DNA of 64,000 nucleotides from Providencia rettgeri (GCF_023205015.1 NZ_CP096258.1:1054001-1118000); one strand, 5' to 3'. Shown: positions 52,557 to 62,051, counted from the stretch's first letter. The notes: generated from the letters alone by a model not told the origin. Numbers and translations: made by a program.

Positions 52557-53285
52557 TTAAATATTTTTATTTATCATTAAATTTTGTTTTCCGACTCTGT
52601 TTTCATACCAGTGAATACTTGCTCTGACTAATGAGCTGGTTGAGTCGATATATTTATCTGGATAACTATTAATTTCATTTTCAAGAATAACGGGAACCTC
52701 GGTGCAGCCAAGAATAATAATTTCAGCGCCTCGGGAAAATAAAATTTCAGCTTGCTTTTTCATAATTGACTCAGCAAATTTTTTATTTCCTGATTTTAAT
52801 AAATAAATGCTTTCCATTACATTTTCTTGGCTTTTTTTATCAGGGGTAATGCAGTTTAAATGTTTATTCTCTATATTTTTTTGATATAGTCCCATATACA
52901 TAGTGGCATTTGTTGCAAGTAATCCGATATTTTTTTTCTTGGTTTCTAGTACTTCTTTCATTGTCGTCTCAACAATGCTTAGCATGTCGACATGGCAAAA
53001 TTTTTTTAGTTCACTAAACCAAAAATGTGCTGTATTACAAGGTATAACAATACATTCGGCCCCGGCACTTTCTAGTTTCTTTAAATAGTCAGTCATTAAA
53101 GGTAAAGGTGATTCACCATGGTTTAATAGCGCTTCTGTTCGATCTGGTATATCAGGAATAGATGATATAATTAAAGGGATATGCTCTTGGTCTCTATTTG
53201 CTACGGTATAGCTTACAAATTTATTAAATAAATCAACAGTAGCGGCAGGCCCCATACCACCTAATACACCAATTAAACCTTTCAT
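52557..53285 (-). CDS. Aspartate/glutamate racemase-family protein
   Basis: A 242-aa enzyme of the Asp/Glu racemase superfamily. The two catalytic cysteines sit in CIVIPCNTAHFW (around residue 83) and IIILGCTEVPVIL (around 195). The start KGLIGVLGGMGPAATVDLF is typical of the YgeA-like branch. It interconverts L- and D-acidic amino acids. The ATG at 53283-53285 has AGGGG upstream. It is first in an operon with the Dcu carrier. Confidence 0.88.
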   Translation of the reverse strand: MKGLIGVLGGMGPAATVDLFNKFVSYTVANRDQEHIPLIISSIPDIPDRTEALLNHGESPLPLMTDYLKKLESAGAECIVIPCNTAHFWFSELKKFCHVDMLSIVETTMKEVLETKKKNIGLLATNATMYMGLYQKNIENKHLNCITPDKKSQENVMESIYLLKSGNKKFAESIMKKQAEILFSRGAEIIILGCTEVPVILENEINSYPDKYIDSTSSLVRASIHWYENRVGKQNLMINKNI

Positions 53286-53745
53286 TTTAATACCCCTGCA
53301 TTTCATTAGCCTTTTTATAAAATAAAAATCAATAAATGCTTATCTTTCTTCATTTATTTAACATATTGGTTAATATTCAAATGATTATTAACTTACTTAT
53401 TGCTGCTTAACTTGTGGTTAATATTTATCAATGTTTGTCTTGGATGAGAAATGCAAGTAAGTATGGTTTGATGCAAGATACGCATTAAGAACTTTTATTC
53501 AAAATAAAAATATTTTTATAAATTGCTCTGAAGGCCTGAATAGGCTAGGTTTTATGAATTAAATAAATTAAATAAAATTTATTTTTGATTTTTGTTAATG
53601 TTTTAAATGGTAGGGCTATGCATAATACAAATAACATAACTACAAATCTAGCTTTGTTATTTAACTAGTCATTAACTTAAAATATCAATAAAAATACGTT
53701 TTATTTTTTATATTTTAACAGCAAGTCAATTTAAGGCTTAATAAA
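53286..53745. promoter_or_regulatory. Divergent control region, racemase operon and LysR gene
   Basis: About 460 very AT-rich bases between the divergent genes, the usual site for LysR binding. No single T-N11-A box stands out from the AT background, and no further gene is seen. Confidence 0.45.
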
Positions 53746-54657
53746 ATGAAAAATATAGAAACAAAATGGCTATATGATTTTTTAACTCTAGAATCATGTC
53801 GACATTTTTCTCATGCAGCAGAACAGCGGAGTATTTCTCAGCCCGCATTTAGCCGTCGTATTAAAGCTTTAGAGGAAGCCATTGGCGTTGAATTATTTGA
53901 TAGAACGACTTCCCCTTTACAGTTGTCTGAAGAGGGCAAAATTTTTCATTCTCAAGCGCGTAGTTTATTACAACAACTGGAATGTAACTTAAATGAACTA
54001 TCCGGTCACAATGTATTGAGCCTACCGAATATTAAAATTGCTGCCGCTCATTCGCTGTCACTGACATTACTGCCTAAATTGGTTCATGGGCTGTCTGGTT
54101 ACGGTGAGGAGTTTGTTTACCATGTTGAAGCCATTGATGTGGTGCAAGTTGTGAACACATTGAGAGAAGGGAAAAGTGATTTTATTATCTCATTTTATGA
54201 TGAAGATTTAATGCAATCCCCATTTTCCTCATTGAATGTATTTGAATCTGAATTATACCCAATTTGTGCAGCGGATGAGCATGGTAAGCCGCTATTTGAT
54301 ATCTACCAACCTCAAGTGCCATTGCTGAATTATACCAGTGCTTCATATATGGGAAGGTTAGTTAATCGTCGGTTAAGTGAATTTGGTGCGATCAATTCGA
54401 AAACACTTTTCATGTCATCAATGAGTGAGTTGTTAAAAAATATGGCTTTGGATGGCCATGGAATTGCATGGTTACCCATTTATTCGGTAGTGAATGAATT
54501 AAAAGAGAAAAAGCTAGTTTGTTTGGAGACCCCTGAATTAACAATACCTATCCAAGCGTATATTTACCGCATGGATACACGGCTAAATAAAACCGCAGAG
54601 GACTTTTGGCGCATTTTGAAAAAGAATATCCCTGAGGATTTACGGAATTTATCGTAG
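53746..54657 (+). CDS. LysR-family regulator, probable regulator of the racemase-Dcu operon
   Basis: A 303-aa LysR-type protein. The winged helix-turn-helix covers about residues 7-66 (LYDFLTLESCRHFSHAAEQR, SISQPAFSRRIKALEEAIGV, LFDRTTSPLQLSEEGK). The effector-binding domain starts near 90 (NIKIAAAHSLSLTLLPKLV). The L-x-x-C-RHFS-x-AAE opening is shared with the YjiE/HypT-like group. It is divergent from the racemase operon, the usual position of a LysR regulator and its target. Confidence 0.87.
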   Translation: MKNIETKWLYDFLTLESCRHFSHAAEQRSISQPAFSRRIKALEEAIGVELFDRTTSPLQLSEEGKIFHSQARSLLQQLECNLNELSGHNVLSLPNIKIAAAHSLSLTLLPKLVHGLSGYGEEFVYHVEAIDVVQVVNTLREGKSDFIISFYDEDLMQSPFSSLNVFESELYPICAADEHGKPLFDIYQPQVPLLNYTSASYMGRLVNRRLSEFGAINSKTLFMSSMSELLKNMALDGHGIAWLPIYSVVNELKEKKLVCLETPELTIPIQAYIYRMDTRLNKTAEDFWRILKKNIPEDLRNLS

Positions 54658-54888
54658 TAGAAGGGGCTTTTTCATTATCACCTCTACAATTTGTTAGGCA
54701 GAATTTAATTATAGCTGTCTTATTTTTTAAGGGAAGTGAACAAATCAGAGGTGGGTAAATCAATGAAATTGTCATTTCCTTGGGAGATAACATGCTATGT
54801 CCACCTAAATGGGGCAGATATGAGGGCGAGTTGAATTTAGTTGAGTTGAAATTGGGCGAGTGTTGACCTCAGAGAGGTATAAAGCAAA

Positions 54889-54909
54889 AACCCGCCTTTT
54901 GGGCGGGTT
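54889..54909 (-). terminator. Terminator of tRNA-Phe
   Basis: On the reverse strand, AACCCGCC and GGCGGGTT form a GC-rich stem with the loop CAAA (8 bp), followed by a T tract, 11 bp after the tRNA CCA end. Confidence 0.9.
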
Positions 54910-54920
54910 CTTTGAATAAG

Positions 54921-54996
54921 TGGTGCCCGGACTCGGAATCGAACCAAGGACACGGGGATTTTCAATCCCCTGCTCTACCGACTGAGCTATCCGGGC
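54921..54996 (-). tRNA. pheV: tRNA-Phe (GAA)
   Basis: A 76-nt cloverleaf on the reverse strand beginning GCCCGGATAGCTCAGTCGGT, with anticodon loop ATTGAAAAT (GAA), T-loop GGTTCGATTCC and an encoded CCA end. It is nearly identical to E. coli tRNA-Phe. The gene symbol follows the E. coli copy and the paralogue cannot be fixed here. No integrase or island is attached to it in this window. Confidence 0.96.
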
Positions 54997-55129
54997 AACG
55001 GAGCGTATTAAACCTGATTTCATTGGTTGAGTCAAGGCGCTTTCAATAAACTTTTGACTGTATGCGCTTTTTTTCAACATGTTAGCTAGTTTTTAATCGA
55101 AATAGTATGGAAATACTAGGGTTATTATC

Positions 55130-55163
55130 AAACGCCAGTCTTCGGTTACTTGGACTGGCGTTT
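55130..55163 (-). terminator. Terminator of mltC
   Basis: AAACGCCAGTC and GACTGGCGTTT form an 11-bp stem with a 12-base loop, just beyond the mltC stop on the reverse strand. Confidence 0.85.
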
Positions 55164-55178
55164 GAATGCATAAAAATT

Positions 55179-56252
55179 TTAGCGGTGATAATTTTTCTGT
55201 GCTTTATTCACTTTAATGAGGTAATTACGTGACTCAGCAGCTGGGTGCTTAGTGGACAAGGTTTCATACACTTCACCCGGTTCTAAATTATTAATACGCT
55301 GCGCGGCTTGCTTTTTATCGCTGTGGAACACCCGCAGAACGCTGCCTGCGCCGCCATTATATGCGGTAATAACAGCATAGCGGCGTGAGGTTTGGTTACG
55401 AATATCGCCTAAGTAGGTGTTTTGCAATATAGCTAAGTAAGCTGTACCCGTATCAATGTTTTTCTCTGGGTCAAATAAATAGCTACGGCTAGGAACACCG
55501 GATTTTCCTTGTGAGCGGAAAACATCTTTGCCGGCTGTATTTGGCATAATTTGCATTAAACCAAGCGCATCAGAGCGGCTAACCGCATAAGGGTTGAAAC
55601 TCGACTCAATTTGCATAATCGCAAGGATTAATGACTCATCTACGCCATATTTGGCCGAGGATTTCTTAATATAAGGTAAATATTTATGAGCCCGTTTATC
55701 TAAATGGTTTGGTACTAGTTGCATAGTTACGGACCAAACAACATTCATACCCGATTGGCGGCGCTGCATTTTATTTTCAATCAGATAATCAGCAAACTTT
55801 GTGGCTCGCCATTCCCAACGAATCGCTTCACCTGTGTTATCAAGCACTTGGCCAAATAAAAAGGGTTCTTTGCTATGGGGAATGTCATTGATATCAGAAT
55901 AGAGGTCAATGGAACTTGGGTCGTCTCCCATTAATAAGGTGGTGACAATCGCTTTTTTTAAATACTGTGAAGGTTCTACCGCTGAAATAGTCTCTACAGT
56001 AATGGTCCCCGCTTCAAAATTAATATGGCTACGAGTTCGGTACTCATCGGTATATTTAACGTAGTCTTTTGGACCAGCAATTAACACTTCTTTAATGCCC
56101 CAAATATTTTCAATATTGTGGGCAAATTGGCCCATTAAGATATTGAACCCATTGGTATCTTTGACATAATCCGGGTTAAAGTCAGGTTTTTGCTTGCTTG
56201 AACAAGAGATAATTAGAGGGATCAATAAACTCAGCGCAAATAGTTTTTTCAT
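55179..56252 (-). CDS. mltC: MltC, membrane-bound lytic murein transglycosylase C
   Basis: A 357-aa outer-membrane lipoprotein that cleaves peptidoglycan to anhydromuropeptides. The lipobox is LIISC (about residue 17). The N-terminal domain (DTNGFNILMGQFAHNIENIW) and the Slt domain (YGVDESLILAIMQIESSFNP with catalytic Glu in QIESSF, DALGLMQIMPNTAGKDVF, TAYNGGAGSVLRVF) match E. coli MltC throughout. The ATG at 56250-56252 agrees with the family start; a GTG three codons upstream is possible. Confidence 0.95.
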   Translation of the reverse strand: MKKLFALSLLIPLIISCSSKQKPDFNPDYVKDTNGFNILMGQFAHNIENIWGIKEVLIAGPKDYVKYTDEYRTRSHINFEAGTITVETISAVEPSQYLKKAIVTTLLMGDDPSSIDLYSDINDIPHSKEPFLFGQVLDNTGEAIRWEWRATKFADYLIENKMQRRQSGMNVVWSVTMQLVPNHLDKRAHKYLPYIKKSSAKYGVDESLILAIMQIESSFNPYAVSRSDALGLMQIMPNTAGKDVFRSQGKSGVPSRSYLFDPEKNIDTGTAYLAILQNTYLGDIRNQTSRRYAVITAYNGGAGSVLRVFHSDKKQAAQRINNLEPGEVYETLSTKHPAAESRNYLIKVNKAQKNYHR

Positions 56253-56306
56253 ACGATTCACAGTCTTGGGGCAAAAGTCTACCTACTGAGTAGGTAGACA
56301 AACAGA

Positions 56307-56576
56307 TTATTTTTCAGGTGTATAGCCATCAATATGGATGTCATGGCCTTCAAACAAGAACTTAATCATTTCTTGTTCTAACATTTTACGATCATCGGGG
56401 TTCATCGTATTGAGTTTCTTTTCATTAATGAGCATGGTCTGCTTAGTCATCCACTGACTCCACGCCTCTTTTGAAATCTCGTTAAAAATACGTTTTCCTA
56501 ACTCACCTGGGTAAAGCTGAAAATCTTGCCCATCTGCATCACGTTGTAAAAATGTACAAAAAATGGTTCTACTCAT
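56307..56576 (-). CDS. yggX: YggX, iron-trafficking and oxidative-damage protection protein
   Basis: An 89-aa protein (SRTIFCTFLQRDADGQDFQL, YPGELGKRIFNEISKEAWSQ) that matches YggX, which protects iron-sulfur clusters from superoxide. It lies between mutY (10 bp) and mltC, the conserved enterobacterial order. Confidence 0.95.
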   Translation of the reverse strand: MSRTIFCTFLQRDADGQDFQLYPGELGKRIFNEISKEAWSQWMTKQTMLINEKKLNTMNPDDRKMLEQEMIKFLFEGHDIHIDGYTPEK

Positions 56577-56586
56577 TAATTTTTCC

Positions 56587-57639
56587 TCAAATATCAGGTA
56601 GTAAGGCGAGCTGTTTTAGTAAACTTTCAACTGGGGCTGCAAGGCCGATAGTTGCGCCTAGGTGTAAGTTATACCAGAGTCCTTTGCCTTCATCCATGGC
56701 AGAATTAAATGCCTGAATGTTAACTTTTACAGGGATAATATCTAAATGAAAATGGCTAAATGTGTGGCGGAAAGAAATTAATTGCTCTAATTGAGAATAT
56801 TCTAAGCCTGATTCGGCCAGATAATCATTAAGTTGCTCTAAAGAGTCAAACTGTGGGAAGGCAAATAGGCCACCCCAAATGCCAGATGGTGGACGCTGTT
56901 CTAGCCACACATTATCGTCGTACTGCATAATCAAAAACCAAGCACTTCTCTCAGGGATTTTTTGCTTAGGTTTTTTGCCCGGGTAGTTTTGCCATGAATG
57001 ATTGGCATAGGCCATGCAGCCAAAATTAAGTGGGCACAGCTCGCATTTTGGCTTACTTCGGGTACAGACCATCGCGCCTAAATCCATCATCGCTTGATTA
57101 AAAAACTCGACTCCCTCTTTGGGGGTGACATCAGTGCTGATTTCCCACAAACGGTTTTCGACTTCTTTTTTACCCGGCCAGCCATCAACCGCATAAGCGC
57201 GAGCTAATACGCGTTTAACATTACCATCTAAAATAGGATAATGCTGTTTTTGCGATAATGATAAAATTGCCCCAGCAGTGGAGCGGCCAACACCGGGCAG
57301 CGCGAAAACTTCATCAAATGTAGTGGGAAATGAGCCACCATATTGAGTCGCGATCACTTGAGCGGCTTTATGGAGATTTCGAGCCCGAGCGTAATAGCCG
57401 AGCCCTGTCCATAAGTGTAAAACTTCATCAAGAGGTGCGTTGGCAAGGGCGGTGACGTTCTCAAAGCGAGAAATAAATTTCTCAAAATAGGGGATTACCG
57501 TACTCACTTGGGTTTGTTGCAGCATAACTTCAGATAACCACACATGGTAGGACGATTTTTCCTGTTGCCATGGCAACGTTTTACGACCGTATTTGTGATA
57601 CCAGTTGAGTACTGCAGATGAAAATTGTTGAGCTTCCAT
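56587..57639 (-). CDS. mutY: MutY, A/G-specific adenine DNA glycosylase
   Basis: A 350-aa glycosylase that removes adenine mispaired with 8-oxoguanine. The catalytic Glu lies in WLSEVMLQQTQV. The helix-hairpin-helix is VFALPGVGRSTAGAILSLSQ, followed by LDGNVKRVLARAYAVDGWPG. The [4Fe-4S] loop is C-x6-C-x2-C-x5-C in CTRSKPKCELCPLNFGC. The C-terminal MutT-like domain includes the FSHFHLDI segment that checks 8-oxoG. It is the first gene of mutY-yggX-mltC. Confidence 0.96.
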   Translation of the reverse strand: MEAQQFSSAVLNWYHKYGRKTLPWQQEKSSYHVWLSEVMLQQTQVSTVIPYFEKFISRFENVTALANAPLDEVLHLWTGLGYYARARNLHKAAQVIATQYGGSFPTTFDEVFALPGVGRSTAGAILSLSQKQHYPILDGNVKRVLARAYAVDGWPGKKEVENRLWEISTDVTPKEGVEFFNQAMMDLGAMVCTRSKPKCELCPLNFGCMAYANHSWQNYPGKKPKQKIPERSAWFLIMQYDDNVWLEQRPPSGIWGGLFAFPQFDSLEQLNDYLAESGLEYSQLEQLISFRHTFSHFHLDIIPVKVNIQAFNSAMDEGKGLWYNLHLGATIGLAAPVESLLKQLALLPDI

Positions 57640-57928
57640 TAATAATTTTATTTTTTATTGATATTTCCAGTCATGATAGGAATTGCAACATAGACGAAGA
57701 GGGCTGTAAACCGCTATTGTGTTGTTTAGTGTAAAGTTAGCGAATTATCAACTGCATCCTTGTGGAAGTTTTGCTAAACTCCGATATCCGCCATGCCTCA
57801 AGGGTAAGATTAATCACTATTACTTAGGCATTTAGGGCTGTAAATTGATAGATTTGGTAACAAATCACTTTATAAACTTGATTGTTGGCACATTAACTTA
57901 ATTGGGCACTCATTTTAGAACCTTTATT

Positions 57929-58648
57929 ATGATCAATAATGTTATCTCCCCCGAATATAATGAAGATGGGCGGGTTATGCGCCGAGTCCGTAGTTTTGTC
58001 CGCCGTCAAGGGCGTCTGACAAAACGTCAGGAAGACGCATTAGAAAAAGAATGGGCAGAAAAAGGCATTGATTTTATCAATGAGCCTTTTGATTTTGCCA
58101 AAGTATTCAATAACTCAAATCCAGTGACTTTGGAAATTGGTTTTGGGATGGGCGCCTCATTGGTGACCATGGCATCTCAAAATGCAGATAAAAACTTTTT
58201 AGGTATTGAAGTTCATGCACCCGGTGTTGGCGCATGTTTAGCATCGGCAAAAGAAGAAAACGTCACTAATTTACGGGTGATGTGCCATGATGCAATAGAA
58301 GTTTTAGACTGCATGATCCCAAATGGTAGCCTTGAAATGGTTCAGTTATTTTTCCCTGATCCATGGCATAAAGCGAAACACAATAAGCGTCGTATTGTGC
58401 AAGTTCCATTTGCAGAAAAAATTCGCAGCAAACTAGCTATCGGTGGTGTTTTCCATATGGCAACGGATTGGGAGCCTTATGCAGAGCACATGCTTGAAGT
58501 GATGACGAGTGTCGAAGGGTATAAAAACTTATCACCATCAGGTGATTACGTTCCTCGTCCAGAAACAAGACCAGAAACAAAATTTGAAAAGCGCGGCCAG
58601 CGGTTAGGGCACGGTGTATGGGATTTAATGTTTGAGAGGATCAAATAA
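57929..58648 (+). CDS. trmB: TrmB, tRNA (guanine-N7)-methyltransferase
   Basis: A 239-aa enzyme that makes m7G46 in tRNA. The S-adenosylmethionine site is VTLEIGFGMGASLVTMA; LGIEVHAPGVGACLASA, FFPDPWHKAKHNKRRIVQVP and GHGVWDLMFERIK match E. coli TrmB. The ATG at 57929 agrees with the family start (MxNxVISPE); the frame is open nine codons upstream. It is divergent from mutY and overlaps yggL by one base. Confidence 0.95.
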   Translation: MINNVISPEYNEDGRVMRRVRSFVRRQGRLTKRQEDALEKEWAEKGIDFINEPFDFAKVFNNSNPVTLEIGFGMGASLVTMASQNADKNFLGIEVHAPGVGACLASAKEENVTNLRVMCHDAIEVLDCMIPNGSLEMVQLFFPDPWHKAKHNKRRIVQVPFAEKIRSKLAIGGVFHMATDWEPYAEHMLEVMTSVEGYKNLSPSGDYVPRPETRPETKFEKRGQRLGHGVWDLMFERIK

Positions 58649-58977
58649 TGGCTAAACAACCACGTAGTCGTCGTTTACGTAAAAAATTACGCTTGGATGA
58701 GTTCCAAGAGTTAGGCTTTACCGTTAAGTGGAGCTTTAAAGAAGGTACGCCGATTGAGGAAGTTGACAGCACCGTTGACCAACTGATTGCAGAAGCGATT
58801 GAACCGAATGGTTTAGCGTTTGAAGCTAGTGGCTATATGAGCTGGGAAGGGATCGTTTGCCTGCAAAAAATTGGTAAATGTACCGAAGAGCACCGCCAAA
58901 TTGTTGAAAATTGGCTAAAATCAAAAGGGATGAATGACGTCGTCGTTTCTGAGCTTTTTGATGTTTGGTGGGAATAA
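58648..58977 (+). CDS. yggL: YggL, 50S-associated DUF469 protein
   Basis: A 109-aa protein (AKQPRSRRLRKKLRLDEFQE, NGLAFEASGYMSWEGIVCLQ) of the YggL/DUF469 family, known to bind the 50S subunit. Its ATG overlaps the trmB stop (TAATG), so the two are coupled. Confidence 0.94.
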   Translation: MAKQPRSRRLRKKLRLDEFQELGFTVKWSFKEGTPIEEVDSTVDQLIAEAIEPNGLAFEASGYMSWEGIVCLQKIGKCTEEHRQIVENWLKSKGMNDVVVSELFDVWWE

Positions 58978-59090
58978 TAATTTTATTGAGTAAATCTCAA
59001 TAAATAAACTGATTTTTCAGTCGATTGAAGAGGCATCCAAAAATTGGGTGCCTTTATTTTCTGTTGCAAATACTATCTGGAGTCAACGTT

Positions 59091-60017
59091 TTGAGCGCCA
59101 TGTTTTCTAACCAGCTACTCAACGATATCCTAGACCAAGTTCGCCCACTGATTGGGCAAGGTTGTGTTGCAAATTATATTCCTGCTTTAGGTTGCGTACC
59201 TTCCCACCATTTAGGCATTGCGGTATCCACGATTGACGGTGATATTTTCACCGCAGGGGACGCATATCAACGTTTTTCAATTCAATCTATTTCAAAAGTA
59301 TTAAGCCTCACGCTTGCAATGACACGTTATGAGGAAGAGGAAATTTGGAGCCGCGTAGGTAAAGAACCCTCAGGGCTACCCTTTAACTCGTTAATTCAAA
59401 TTGAAATGGAAAAGGGGATCCCACGAAACCCGTTTATTAATGCGGGGGCAATTGTTATTGCGGATATGCTGCAATCACGCCTAAGCGCACCGAAACAGCG
59501 TATGTTGGAGTTTGTCCGAAAGCTATCTTGCGAACCTGATATCAGCTATGACACGGTTGTTGCTCGCTCAGAACTGGAACATGCCAGTCGTAATGCCGCT
59601 ATTGCTTATCTTATGAAATCTTTTGGGAATTTTGGAAATGATGTTTTAACAGTTCTCGAAACTTATTTTCATTATTGTTCTCTAAGTATGAACTGTGTTG
59701 AATTAGCGAGATGTTTTTCCTATTTAACATCGCAAGGAATGTCATCTTGTTCCATTGATCCTATCATCACACCGCTACAATCAAGGCAAATTAATGCATT
59801 AATGATGACTTGTGGTATGTATGACGGCTCTGGTGAGTTTGCATTTCGGATAGGAATGCCCGGAAAGTCAGGCGTTGGCGGGGGCATTGTCTGCGTAGTA
59901 CCAAACCAATTTACTGTTGCGGTTTGGTCACCTGAGCTAGACTCAGCGGGGAACTCTTTAGTCGGCTGTGCGGCTTTAGAATTGCTATCGAAACGAATTG
60001 GGCGTTCTGTTTTTTAA
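59091..60017 (+). CDS. glsB: GlsB, glutaminase
   Basis: A 308-aa serine-dependent glutaminase that converts glutamine to glutamate and ammonia. The serine beta-lactamase-like site is QRFSIQSISKVLSL (S-x-x-K), followed by RVGKEPSGLPFNSLIQIEME, NPFINAGAIV and GMPGKSGVGGGIVCVV. A TTG at 59091 is chosen because GGAG lies 8 bases away and the length then equals E. coli GlsB (308 aa); the next ATG is at 59100. Confidence 0.93.
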   Translation: MSAMFSNQLLNDILDQVRPLIGQGCVANYIPALGCVPSHHLGIAVSTIDGDIFTAGDAYQRFSIQSISKVLSLTLAMTRYEEEEIWSRVGKEPSGLPFNSLIQIEMEKGIPRNPFINAGAIVIADMLQSRLSAPKQRMLEFVRKLSCEPDISYDTVVARSELEHASRNAAIAYLMKSFGNFGNDVLTVLETYFHYCSLSMNCVELARCFSYLTSQGMSSCSIDPIITPLQSRQINALMMTCGMYDGSGEFAFRIGMPGKSGVGGGIVCVVPNQFTVAVWSPELDSAGNSLVGCAALELLSKRIGRSVF

Positions 60018-60040
60018 TTCATGCTCTACTAGGAGATTTT

Positions 60041-60772
60041 ATGTTACGCCGTACATTAATTGCATTTTCACTCCTTGCTTGTGCAACGAGTCAAGCTGCA
60101 GACTATAGCTGTTCTGTAACACCAAAGGATGACATCTTTATGACACCTGAAAGTGTGCAAGTCATTGGTGCGAGTGGCGATTTAAAAATTACGCCAAATG
60201 GTGATATCACGCTTAACGGTAAAAATATTGCTGCAACAGATGCCCAAAAGCAGCAAGCTATTCGTTACCAAGCCGCTATTCGTCAGGACTTACCTTGGAT
60301 AAAACAAGAATCAGAAAAAAAATTATCAGCCTCCAGGGAAACGATAGACAAAGTTGTCGTTAAAGTGGTCGGTAGCGATAGCAATATCCGTAACCGGTTA
60401 ACAAAATTAGAAAAAGAGCTTAATGGGCAAATCAATCAAATTATTGAGACTCGCCCTAGTGGTTATGTGTTTCACCATGAAGCCATGAAAACTGTTGAAA
60501 CGAAAGGGCGCGAGCTAGTTAATGAAAGCCTAGGTGGTATTTTACAAGACAGCATCAACGAAATGGGGCGCAAGCAATTGTTATCAGGTGGTGACGCCAG
60601 TAAAGCGCTACAAGGCATGTTAGGGAACTTAGGTGGGTTACAGCAAGAACTCGAATCAGAATGGAAAAAACAAGAGAAAAGTTTCCAGCAATTTGGCCAA
60701 CAAGTTTGTTCTAAAGTGACTTCAATAGAACAACAGCGCGCTTCGTTACTTAATTCAATCAAAAGTAGCTGA
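60041..60772 (+). CDS. yggN: YggN-like DUF2884 exported protein
   Basis: A 243-aa protein with a signal peptide (LIAFSLLACATSQA-AD), then YSCSVTPKDDIFMTPESVQV and a long helical region, matching YggN of enterobacteria. Periplasmic, function unknown. It follows glsB by 23 bp, in the same order as in E. coli. Confidence 0.9.
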   Translation: MLRRTLIAFSLLACATSQAADYSCSVTPKDDIFMTPESVQVIGASGDLKITPNGDITLNGKNIAATDAQKQQAIRYQAAIRQDLPWIKQESEKKLSASRETIDKVVVKVVGSDSNIRNRLTKLEKELNGQINQIIETRPSGYVFHHEAMKTVETKGRELVNESLGGILQDSINEMGRKQLLSGGDASKALQGMLGNLGGLQQELESEWKKQEKSFQQFGQQVCSKVTSIEQQRASLLNSIKSS

Positions 60773-60801
60773 TAGCGCTAAAATCACCAATAACCTTATG
60801 A

Positions 60802-60837
60802 ACAGTAATGTATTTTTTGTACATTACTGTTTTTTTA
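60802..60837 (+). terminator. Terminator after yggN
   Basis: ACAGTAATGTA and TACATTACTGT form an 11-bp stem followed by seven T residues, a classic intrinsic terminator. Confidence 0.92.
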
Positions 60838-60887
60838 TTTAGCGATATTATTGTCATCATCAATTTGTGTGATATTAATTCCATTAA

Positions 60888-60918
60888 TGGGAATGAAAAT
60901 GAAATTGATTCTTATTTG
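60888..60918. promoter_or_regulatory. Putative Fur box upstream of the siderophore-binding protein gene
   Basis: The stretch GAATGAAAATGAAATTGATT and the following CTTATTTGATTG contain several NAT-rich hexamers like those of Fur sites, about 70 bp before the gene. The match is partial. Confidence 0.5.
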
Positions 60919-60984
60919 ATTGACATCTAAGCCACTCACTTTACAATGCGGGTTTGGCTTAATGACTAAATTGGGATCATTTAA

Positions 60985-61935
60985 ATGAAAAAATTCATAC
61001 CTGCTCTACTTGTTTCTGTGTTGTCATTCTCTGCGCCTATCGCTCTAAGCGCTGAATCTACCACTTTCACGCCAAATGCGGTGATAGCGCAAGGTGCGGA
61101 GAAAGTAATGATCAAACACCTATCAGGTGAAACTGAAGTCGTGAAAAAACCACAAAAAGTGGTTCTGTTTGATTTTGGTGTTTATGACTCAATGCAAAAA
61201 CTCGGCTTAGGCGACAAAGTTGTTGCACTCCCAACAGGCAATGCTCCCGCTTATATAAAAGGCAGCATTCCTGCATCAATGGAAAATGCAGGTGGAATGA
61301 AACAACCTGATTTAGCCAAAATCGCGCAATTAAAACCTGACCTGATTGTGATCACGGGTCGTCAAGGCAAGTCTTATGATGAGTTATCAAAAATTGCACC
61401 CACTATTAATTTAGGTTCTGATAGCAAACACTACATTGATTCTGTGAAAGCCAATATTGGTGTGATTGGCGAACTTTATGGTAACCAAAAAGCGGTTGAT
61501 GAGCAGTTAGTCCAATTAGATAAAGTCATCGCAGACGCCCAGAAGAAAGCGGCTGATTCCAATAAAAAAGTTTTAGTATTGATGCATAATGACGGCAAAT
61601 TAATTCCAAATAGCCAAGCCGTTGTTTACAGCGTTGTGAAAGCGCAACGCGCTGACCTACCGGTTGATGAAAGTGCAGATAAAGCAAAACGCCGTGTAGT
61701 GGATACCAAAACTATTGCTCAAGCTAATCCAGATGTGATCCTGATTGTTGACCGTAGCGAAGCGATTGGTGCTGGTAAATTGGATAAAACAGTATTTGAA
61801 GATAGCAACATTCAAGAAACCAAAGCGTATAAAGATGGCAAAATTACTTACCTGCAATCTGACTTATGGTATTTGTCAGGTGGTGGTTTAGTTAGCTTAA
61901 CAGAGCAAGTTAATGCGGTGGTGAATGCTCTATAA
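60985..61935 (+). CDS. Siderophore ABC transporter substrate-binding protein (FatB/CeuE-like)
   Basis: A 316-aa periplasmic binding protein with a signal peptide (KKFIPALLVSVLSFSAPIAL-SA). The type III fold is seen in VVLFDFGVYDSMQKLGLGDK, GGMKQPDLAKIAQLKPDLIV and ITGRQGKSYDELSKIAPTIN, and it ends QVNAVVNAL. It resembles anguibactin/enterobactin-type FatB and CeuE proteins. No permease or ATPase gene is next to it, so it works with partners elsewhere. A possible Fur box lies upstream. Confidence 0.85.
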   Translation: MKKFIPALLVSVLSFSAPIALSAESTTFTPNAVIAQGAEKVMIKHLSGETEVVKKPQKVVLFDFGVYDSMQKLGLGDKVVALPTGNAPAYIKGSIPASMENAGGMKQPDLAKIAQLKPDLIVITGRQGKSYDELSKIAPTINLGSDSKHYIDSVKANIGVIGELYGNQKAVDEQLVQLDKVIADAQKKAADSNKKVLVLMHNDGKLIPNSQAVVYSVVKAQRADLPVDESADKAKRRVVDTKTIAQANPDVILIVDRSEAIGAGKLDKTVFEDSNIQETKAYKDGKITYLQSDLWYLSGGGLVSLTEQVNAVVNAL

Positions 61936-62022
61936 CAGATATCTGCCACTGTCTTATTGATAGTGGCAATATGTATTACCTCAATTGTTATTCTTGTCTA
62001 TTTCGTTTTTACCTCTAAACAA

Positions 62023-62051
62023 AAAGCCCACTTTAATTTGAAGTGGGCTTT
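62023..62051. terminator. Bidirectional terminator between the binding-protein gene and hemW
   Basis: AAAGCCCACTT and AAGTGGGCTTT form a perfect 11-bp stem with a 7-base loop, flanked by A and T runs, between convergent genes. Confidence 0.9.

Noticed and set aside
54921..54996. tRNA-Phe as the attachment site of an island
   Set aside because: No integrase gene and no repeated tRNA 3' end were found nearby. The flanking genes are core genes.
54805..55080. Reverse-strand open frame of 91 codons across the tRNA
   Set aside because: It overlaps tRNA-Phe and its terminator completely and has no protein features.
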